Shown: piece after piece, positions 15,131 to 21,720 of the stretch
Position numbering within the stretch: position 1 is the first letter of the stretch
Layout of the letters: each line of letters starts with the position of its first letter
Origin: Pseudomonadota bacterium
Lineage (GTDB): Bacteria; Pseudomonadota; Alphaproteobacteria; Caulobacterales; Caulobacteraceae
Direction of reading: 5' to 3'
Length of the DNA stretch: 21,720 nucleotides
NCBI GenBank assembly: GCA_023424215.1
Contig: JAFAEC010000213.1
Location: forward strand, 1 to 21,720
Made by a program: the position numbers and the translations under genes
Notes under the pieces: model-generated
What the model was told of the DNA's origin: nothing
Databases searched by the model: none
Seen by the model: the letters and a program-made list of their open reading frames with translations, nothing else

Positions 15131-15145
15131 TCCGGAGGATCCCTG

Positions 15146-15559
15146 ATGAAATCGCTCGCCTGCGCCGCCGCCCTCGCCCTCTTCGCCGCTCCCGCCTTCG
15201 CGCAGGACGGCGGCCACACCGTCACCCTGAACTTCGACGTCGGCGTCCGCGACGGCCAGGTGATGGTGGCGCTGTTCGATTCCGCGGACGCCTGGCGGGG
15301 CGATCGCTCCGTGGCCCGCGCCGCGGCCAGCGCCGCCGGCCCGGTGGTCGTGTTCCGCGACCTGCCTGCCGGCGACTATGCGGTGAAGGCCTTCCACGAC
15401 GTCGACGGCGACGGCCGCATGGACGCCAATCCGTTCGGCATCCCGACCGAGCCCTACGCCTTCTCCAACAACGCGGTCGGGAACATGGGGCCGGCCAGCT
15501 GGGAGGCGGCCCGGTTCACCGTGTCGGGCGACGTCGCCCAGACCCTCCGCATCCGCTGA
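15146..15559 (+). CDS. Secreted DUF2141 family protein
   Basis: This 137-aa protein has a signal peptide (residues 1-20, ending in AFAQ) followed by a single DUF2141 beta-sandwich domain. Visible family features are the LFDSADAW segment, LPAGDYAVKAFHDVDGDGRMD and NPFGIPTEPYAFSNNA, which resembles a calcium-loop-like Asp/Gly cluster. The family is common in proteobacterial and Bacteroidetes envelopes, often beside carotenoid or terpenoid genes, but its function is undefined. The start at 15146 (rather than 15098) is fixed by GGAGGA seven bases upstream and by the signal peptide. Only 10 bases separate it from the carotenoid oxygenase gene, so the two are probably co-transcribed. Confidence 0.88.
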   Translation: MKSLACAAALALFAAPAFAQDGGHTVTLNFDVGVRDGQVMVALFDSADAWRGDRSVARAAASAAGPVVVFRDLPAGDYAVKAFHDVDGDGRMDANPFGIPTEPYAFSNNAVGNMGPASWEAARFTVSGDVAQTLRIR

Positions 15560-15569
15560 GGCGACGCCG

Positions 15570-17036
15570 ATGGACGCCTCGCGCCGCGCCCTCCTGACCG
15601 GCGCCGCCGCCCTGTCGGCGGCGGTGCTGACCCCCGAAACCGTCCGCGCCAGGGCCGCCATGCAGGCGGCCGCCGACTGGTCCCTGGCCACCGTCGACAT
15701 CGAGGGCGATCTGGCGCCCCGGCCGATGCGGCTGGTCCACGGCCGGCCGCCGGCGGGGCTGGAGGGGAAGCTGTTCCGCAACGGGCCCGGAAAGTTCCGG
15801 CGGCCGGGCGGGAGCGCGACCCACTGGTTCGACGGCGACGGGCTGATGCGCGCCTTCCGGGTTCGCGACGGGCAGGCGACGCTGGAGGCCCGCTTCGCCG
15901 ACACGCGCAAGCGGCGGCTCGAGAGCGAGCTCGACGCCGTGGTGACGCCGGGCTTCGGCACGGTCGGCGACGCACGTGCGCAGGTCGGAGGGCCCAACGA
16001 CGCCAGCGCCGCCAATACGGCGGTGATGGCGGCGGGCGATGCGATCTGGGCCCTGTGGGAGGGCGGTTCCCCGCTGGCGATGGACGCGGGCGACCTGTCC
16101 ACGCGCGGTTTCGTCGTGCTGCGCGACGACCTGAAGGGGATGCCGTTCCAGGCCCACCCGCGCTTCGATCCGGACGGGACCATCTGGAACATCGGCCTGT
16201 GGGGCGACCGGATGGTGGTGTGGCGGCTGAATCCCGACCACAGCCTGCGCGCGGCGGAGATCGTGGAGCTGCCGCGGGCCAGCTACATGCACGACTTCAC
16301 CGCCACGGCCCGGAGTCTGGTCATCGTGCTGCAGCCGTGGATATTCGAGCGCCGGGGCATGCCCTACGCGGCGCAGTTCGCCTGGAGGCCGGAGCTGGGC
16401 ACCCAGGTGCTGGTGCTCGACAAGGCCGACCTCGGCCGCACCCGGATCTTCGAGCTGCCGGCGTTCAGCTACTTCCACCTCGGCGACGCCTGGGAGGAGG
16501 CGGACGGGACGATCCGCTTCGACGTGGCCGCGGGTCGCGACGTCGACTTCGCCGTCGAGGGCGCGCGGGTGCTGGTCGAGGGGCGGGGATCGGTGCCGGG
16601 CGAGCCGGCGCAACTGGCCATGGTCACGCTGCACGCCGACGGCCGGGCCGAGATGGCCGGCTCGGGCGTGACGGCGGAGTTTCCGAAGAGCGACCCGCGC
16701 CGGGCGGGGTTGCGGCGCCGCTACACCGCCCACGTCGCCGGCGAAACCGGCGGGCGACCGCTGCCGACCGGACTGGCGGTGCACGACTGGGAGAGCGGGG
16801 GCTCCGACGCCTTCGACTTCGGCCGGCGGACGGTGATGGAGGAGGCGGTCTGGGTCCCGAAGCCGGGGCGGGGCGGGGAGGCGGAGGCCTGGCTGGTCGC
16901 GCCGTCGATCGACCTGGCCGCGGGGGTGTCCGCCCTGCACGTCTTCGAGGCGGCGCGGGTGGCCGACGGGCCGGTGTGCAGCTGGCAGGCCGACGTGGCC
17001 CTGCCGGCCGGCTTCCACGGCGCCTGGGTCGGCTAG
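15570..17036 (+). CDS. Carotenoid oxygenase (RPE65/CCD family) with a Tat-type signal
   Basis: This 488-aa non-heme iron dioxygenase should cleave a carotenoid or a related alkene such as a stilbene. The four iron-binding histidines of the seven-bladed propeller are present at 196 (AHPRF), 241 (MHDF), 303 (FHLGD) and 483 (FHGAW). Residues 4-9 (SRRALL) followed by a hydrophobic stretch and Ala-rich cleavage region form a twin-arginine-like signal, suggesting folded export to the periplasm. GAGG lies nine bases before the ATG. It follows the DUF2141 gene by 10 bases, and its TAG stop interlocks with that of the convergent LytTR gene in one CTAG. Substrate cannot be told from sequence. Confidence 0.93.
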   Translation: MDASRRALLTGAAALSAAVLTPETVRARAAMQAAADWSLATVDIEGDLAPRPMRLVHGRPPAGLEGKLFRNGPGKFRRPGGSATHWFDGDGLMRAFRVRDGQATLEARFADTRKRRLESELDAVVTPGFGTVGDARAQVGGPNDASAANTAVMAAGDAIWALWEGGSPLAMDAGDLSTRGFVVLRDDLKGMPFQAHPRFDPDGTIWNIGLWGDRMVVWRLNPDHSLRAAEIVELPRASYMHDFTATARSLVIVLQPWIFERRGMPYAAQFAWRPELGTQVLVLDKADLGRTRIFELPAFSYFHLGDAWEEADGTIRFDVAAGRDVDFAVEGARVLVEGRGSVPGEPAQLAMVTLHADGRAEMAGSGVTAEFPKSDPRRAGLRRRYTAHVAGETGGRPLPTGLAVHDWESGGSDAFDFGRRTVMEEAVWVPKPGRGGEAEAWLVAPSIDLAAGVSALHVFEAARVADGPVCSWQADVALPAGFHGAWVG

Positions 17037-17809
17037 TACCAGCCGGCGGCGCGCAGGGCGCGGGCGTAGCGGCGGCTGACCGGGGCCTCGATCCCGCCCT
17101 CCAGCAGCAGGGTGGCCCGGCCGTCGCCGCGGCGGACCTCGCGTACGGCGTCGCGGGCCACCCACCAGCTGCGGTGGGTCCGCGCCCCCTCGAGCCCCTC
17201 CAGCTCGGCGACCGCGTCGGACAGGCGCAGCAGGATCAGGTCCGAGCCGCGATCGGTGTGCAGGCGCAGGTAGTGGTCCTCGGCCTGCACCGCCCGCAGG
17301 GTCGCCCCGCGCAGCTTCGGCGGCAGCCGCTCGAAGAAGCGGGGCGGGGCGGCGTCGGGGGCCGCATGGGTCTGCGCCGGCGTTCGCGACAGGAAGACGT
17401 TCAGCGCCGACAGCACGCCGGTAACGAGGGTGACCGGGCCGAGGAAGTAGGGCAGGCGACCCCAGTCCAGCGCCCGGCCGTCGTCGAAGAAGCGCGTCGT
17501 CACAGCCCAGACCATCACCGACAGCGGGCCCGAGATGACGAGGGTGAGCAGCGCCACCGACAGCCAGGGCCGGCGGTCGGAGTCGAGCAGGCGCTCGACG
17601 CTCCTGGAGCACACATGACCCCAGGCCGCGCCGATCAGCATGACCGTGGTCCAGTAGATCAGGCGGAAGGCCAGCGAGACCTCGTCCATGCCGAAGGCCG
17701 CGGTCAGGGCGAGGATGACGCCGCCGGCGAGGGCCATCAGCACGCCCCGCGCCAGCGAGCGGTCGAGGGTCAGCCGGATCGGCTCGCCTTGCGGCCGGGC
17801 GGCGCTCAT
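17033..17809 (-). CDS. Membrane-anchored LytTR-family DNA-binding regulator
   Basis: This 258-aa protein has four predicted TM helices (about residues 22-41, 45-66, 82-104 and 118-140) followed by a linker and a cytosolic LytTR DNA-binding domain (about 155-258). The LytTR domain carries the typical pieces LRAVQAEDHYLRLHT, SDAVAEL, RTHRSWWVAR and PVSRRYARAL. Such proteins are thought to act as one-component, membrane-linked regulators with no partner kinase. The start at 17809 lies in an ATGA overlap with the stop of the TetR gene, so translation is probably coupled. The frame is open upstream to 18598, but that extension only shadows the TetR gene. The likely target is the divergent TonB-dependent receptor locus. 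Confidence 0.88.
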   Translation of the reverse strand: MSAARPQGEPIRLTLDRSLARGVLMALAGGVILALTAAFGMDEVSLAFRLIYWTTVMLIGAAWGHVCSRSVERLLDSDRRPWLSVALLTLVISGPLSVMVWAVTTRFFDDGRALDWGRLPYFLGPVTLVTGVLSALNVFLSRTPAQTHAAPDAAPPRFFERLPPKLRGATLRAVQAEDHYLRLHTDRGSDLILLRLSDAVAELEGLEGARTHRSWWVARDAVREVRRGDGRATLLLEGGIEAPVSRRYARALRAAGWY

Positions 17810-18540
17810 GCCGGCGGGCGCTCCGGCGCGCCCGGCCCGCACACCGCGCGGAAGCCGGCCGCGGCGAAGCGGACCATGTACTCGCCCGCCGTCTCGAGGT
17901 CGCCCGAACGGCAGAGGCCGCCGGACAGACGGTCCAGCCGGCCGGTCTCGCCCAGCGTCAGCGTCAAGGCGCCGGACAGGTTGTGGTAGCCCCAGTACAG
18001 GTCCTGCTCGCGCGCCTCGGGCATGATCCTGCGGATGAGTTCGATCAGCCGCCGCGCCGTCGGGTCGAAATAGCGGGTCATGATCTCGCCCCCGAACATC
18101 GGGTTGGCGTTGGTTTGGGCGACGAGGGCGGCGTAGTGCTTCCACCCCGGCCCGCCCTTGAGGGCCCATTCGAACGGCGAGTGCAGGAAGGCGGCGAGCA
18201 GGCCCTCCAGCGTCATGTTCTCGCCGGCCGCCTCGGCGTAGCGATTGATGGCGTTGACCCGGTCGCTGTTCCAGACCTCGGCCCGGCGCAGGAACACGGC
18301 GTCGAACAGGGCGCGCTTGGCCCCGAAATAGTAGTGCACCAGGGCCGTGTCGACGCCGGCCTCGCGGGCCACCTCTCGGATGGTGACTCCGTAGAAGCCG
18401 TGCTTGGAGAACAGGTCCTCGGCCGCGTCGAGAATGGACTCGCGGGTCTCGCCGGTGGCCGAGGCCCGGGTCTTGGGCGGCCGTCCGCGGCGGGCGGGTC
18501 GGGGGGCGTCTGCGGCGTCGGGCGCGGTGGAACGGGTCAT
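17806..18540 (-). CDS. TetR/AcrR family regulator with an AT-hook-like basic N-terminus
   Basis: This is a 244-aa regulator. A basic N-terminal stretch (RRGRPPKTR, about residues 18-26) resembles an AT-hook. It is followed by the TetR_N helix-turn-helix (about 33-80: ILDAAEDLFSKHGFYGVTIR, DTALVHYYFGAKRALFDAVF). The C-terminal ligand domain is helical and unassigned. Shine-Dalgarno signal is weak before the ATG, so it may be leaderless. It overlaps the LytTR start by four bases (ATGA) and is divergent from the TonB-dependent receptor gene 175 bases away. This makes the receptor and MFS transporter its most likely targets. Confidence 0.93.
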   Translation of the reverse strand: MTRSTAPDAADAPRPARRGRPPKTRASATGETRESILDAAEDLFSKHGFYGVTIREVAREAGVDTALVHYYFGAKRALFDAVFLRRAEVWNSDRVNAINRYAEAAGENMTLEGLLAAFLHSPFEWALKGGPGWKHYAALVAQTNANPMFGGEIMTRYFDPTARRLIELIRRIMPEAREQDLYWGYHNLSGALTLTLGETGRLDRLSGGLCRSGDLETAGEYMVRFAAAGFRAVCGPGAPERPPA

Positions 18541-18715
18541 GCGGCGACGCTAGGCCGGTCCGGCCCGCCTGTGCAACGGCGCCACAGATCGGCCGCACGA
18601 GGTTCCGGGACCAAGCTCCGCCGTTTGACAGCCGCCGGAAAACGATTACCGTCCGAGAAAATCATTGAACGCTGAATAAAAGCGTCTCACCGGAAACATC
18701 AGGATTGGGGCCGAC

Positions 18716-20947
<2,232 letters not shown>

Positions 20948-20975
20948 TCTCCTGAAGCCTGATCGCTTCTGATCC

Positions 20976-21010
20976 GGGCGGCGGTTCTGACGAGCCGCCG
21001 CCCCTTTTTT
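20976..21010 (+). terminator. Intrinsic terminator of the TonB-dependent receptor gene
   Basis: A perfect 9-bp GC stem (GGGCGGCGG at 20976-20984, CCGCCGCCC at 20995-21003) with a 10-base loop is followed by six T residues (21005-21010). This is the only textbook intrinsic terminator in the window and shows that the receptor and the MFS gene are mainly separate transcripts. Confidence 0.9.
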
Positions 21011-21069
21011 CTTCTGGCGCGCGCCCCCGGCGCGGCTAGGGTTCCGGAACAGTCGAGGGAAAGACGCCA

Positions 21070-21720
21070 ATGACCGACACGGACGCCGCCGTTCCGGCCC
21101 GCACCGGCTACCGCTTCTACGTGCTGGCGGTGCTGATCCTCGTCTACATGCTCAACTTCCTCGACCGGCAGATCATCGGCATCCTCGGGCCGCGGCTGAT
21201 CGAACAGTTCGGCCTGACCGACACCGAGTTCGGTCTGCTGGGCGGCATCGCCTTCGCCTCGGTCTACTCGACCCTGGCCATCCCGCTGGCGTGGATGGCG
21301 GACCGGTTCAGCCGGGTGTGGATCATGACCGGGGCCCTGGCGGTCTGGTCCGGATTCACCGCCCTCTGCGGCACGGCGCAGAACTTCACCCAGCTTTTCC
21401 TTTTCCGGATGGGCGTCGGGGTGGGCGAGGCCGGCGGCGTCGCCCCCGCCTATTCGCTGATCGCCGACTATTTCCCCCCGCACCAGCGGGCGCGGGCGCT
21501 CGCGGCCTTCGCCTTCGGCATCCCGCTGGGCATGGCGGCCGGGACGCTGGTCGGCGGCCTGCTGGCCGTCGCCTACGGCTGGCGCACCTCGTTCATCGTC
21601 GTCGGTCTGGCCGGAGTCGTGCTGGCCCCGCTGCTGCTGTTCACCATTCGCGATCCGAAGCGCGGCGCGACCGACACGCCGCCCGCCGCGGCGGCGCCGT
21701 CGCCCGAGGCCGCCCTCGCC
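21070..21720 (+). CDS. MFS transporter, N-terminal part (cut by the window end)
   Basis: The reading frame runs from ATG at 21070 through the last base of the window without a stop (217 codons). It shows six TM helices of the first MFS half, the DRQIIG segment after TM1, and MFS motif A between TM2 and TM3 (AWMADRFSRVW). A GEAGG stretch lies near TM4-5. A Pro/Ala-rich cytosolic loop begins near residue 205. The pattern resembles spinster-like transporters. GAGGGA lies about nine bases before the start. It follows the TonB-dependent receptor terminator by 59 bases and may carry the receptor's substrate across the inner membrane. Confidence 0.92.
   Translation, partial: MTDTDAAVPARTGYRFYVLAVLILVYMLNFLDRQIIGILGPRLIEQFGLTDTEFGLLGGIAFASVYSTLAIPLAWMADRFSRVWIMTGALAVWSGFTALCGTAQNFTQLFLFRMGVGVGEAGGVAPAYSLIADYFPPHQRARALAAFAFGIPLGMAAGTLVGGLLAVAYGWRTSFIVVGLAGVVLAPLLLFTIRDPKRGATDTPPAAAAPSPEAALA

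Noticed and set aside
12749..16192. 1147-codon open frame on the minus strand opposite regB, regA and DUF2141
   Set aside because: It covers several real genes in antisense and its translation is compositionally biased with no recognisable family.
17810..18598. Upstream extension of the LytTR protein
   Set aside because: This part is the TetR gene read in another frame. The ATG at 17809 in the ATGA overlap gives a normal four-TM LytTR protein.
18625..18653. Perfect -35 TTGACA before the TonB receptor gene
   Set aside because: No acceptable -10 element lies at 16-18 bases (the hexamer at 17 is ACCGTC), so I do not call a promoter, although the A-rich region nearby may contain one.

Overview
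The window is 21.7 kb of GC-rich, gene-dense chromosomal DNA with short intergenic gaps. It looks like an alphaproteobacterium, most likely from the Caulobacteraceae (Brevundimonas-like). That placement is inference. It rests on the base composition, a RegB/RegA redox pair next to an SCO protein, a large TonB-dependent receptor, an intracellular PHA depolymerase and two TetR regulators. I see no rRNA, tRNA, CRISPR array, insertion sequence or phage gene, and no gene-free stretch over 300 bases.

Layout. (1) 24-2150 (-) is an exported M13 metallopeptidase, divergent from a CPA2 cation/proton antiporter with a cytosolic TrkA-N domain (2327-4153, +). (2) 4367-5032 (+) is a TetR regulator ending at a strong hairpin shared with the convergent Rieske oxygenase (5084-6202, -). 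The Rieske gene is divergent from an exported, histidine-rich alpha/beta hydrolase (6326-7300, +), and a near-perfect palindrome lies between them. (3) 7419-9533 (+) is a class A penicillin-binding protein. It faces a YgjP-type metallopeptidase (9626-10342, -), which overlaps the 3' end of phaZ (10308-11588, -). The gap between the PBP and the peptidase holds a 9-bp tandem repeat. (4) 11731-12186 (+) is a small two-TM protein whose stop codon interlocks with that of an SCO/SenC protein (12183-12818, -). The SCO gene is divergent from regB (12872-14395), which is followed by regA (14438-14992). (5) After a palindrome-rich gap come a DUF2141 secreted protein (15146-15559) and a Tat-exported carotenoid oxygenase (15570-17036). 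(6) Facing the oxygenase are a membrane-anchored LytTR regulator (17033-17809, -) and a TetR regulator (17806-18540, -), which overlap by ATGA. These are divergent from a TonB-dependent receptor (18716-20947, +) with a clear intrinsic terminator, followed by the start of an MFS transporter (21070 to the window edge).

How the genes may work together. The clearest functional unit is RegB-RegA with SCO: a redox-responsive two-component system next to a copper chaperone for cytochrome oxidase, as in the prr/reg loci of photosynthetic alphaproteobacteria, but with the SCO gene turned around. The second candidate unit is the TetR/LytTR pair with the receptor and MFS transporter, which looks like a regulated uptake locus for an unknown compound. 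The most unusual DNA structures are the palindrome between the Rieske and hydrolase genes, the codon-phased 9-bp repeat after the PBP gene, the palindromes after regA, and two convergent gene pairs whose stop codons share one CTAG. I found no convincing wholly new multi-gene system.
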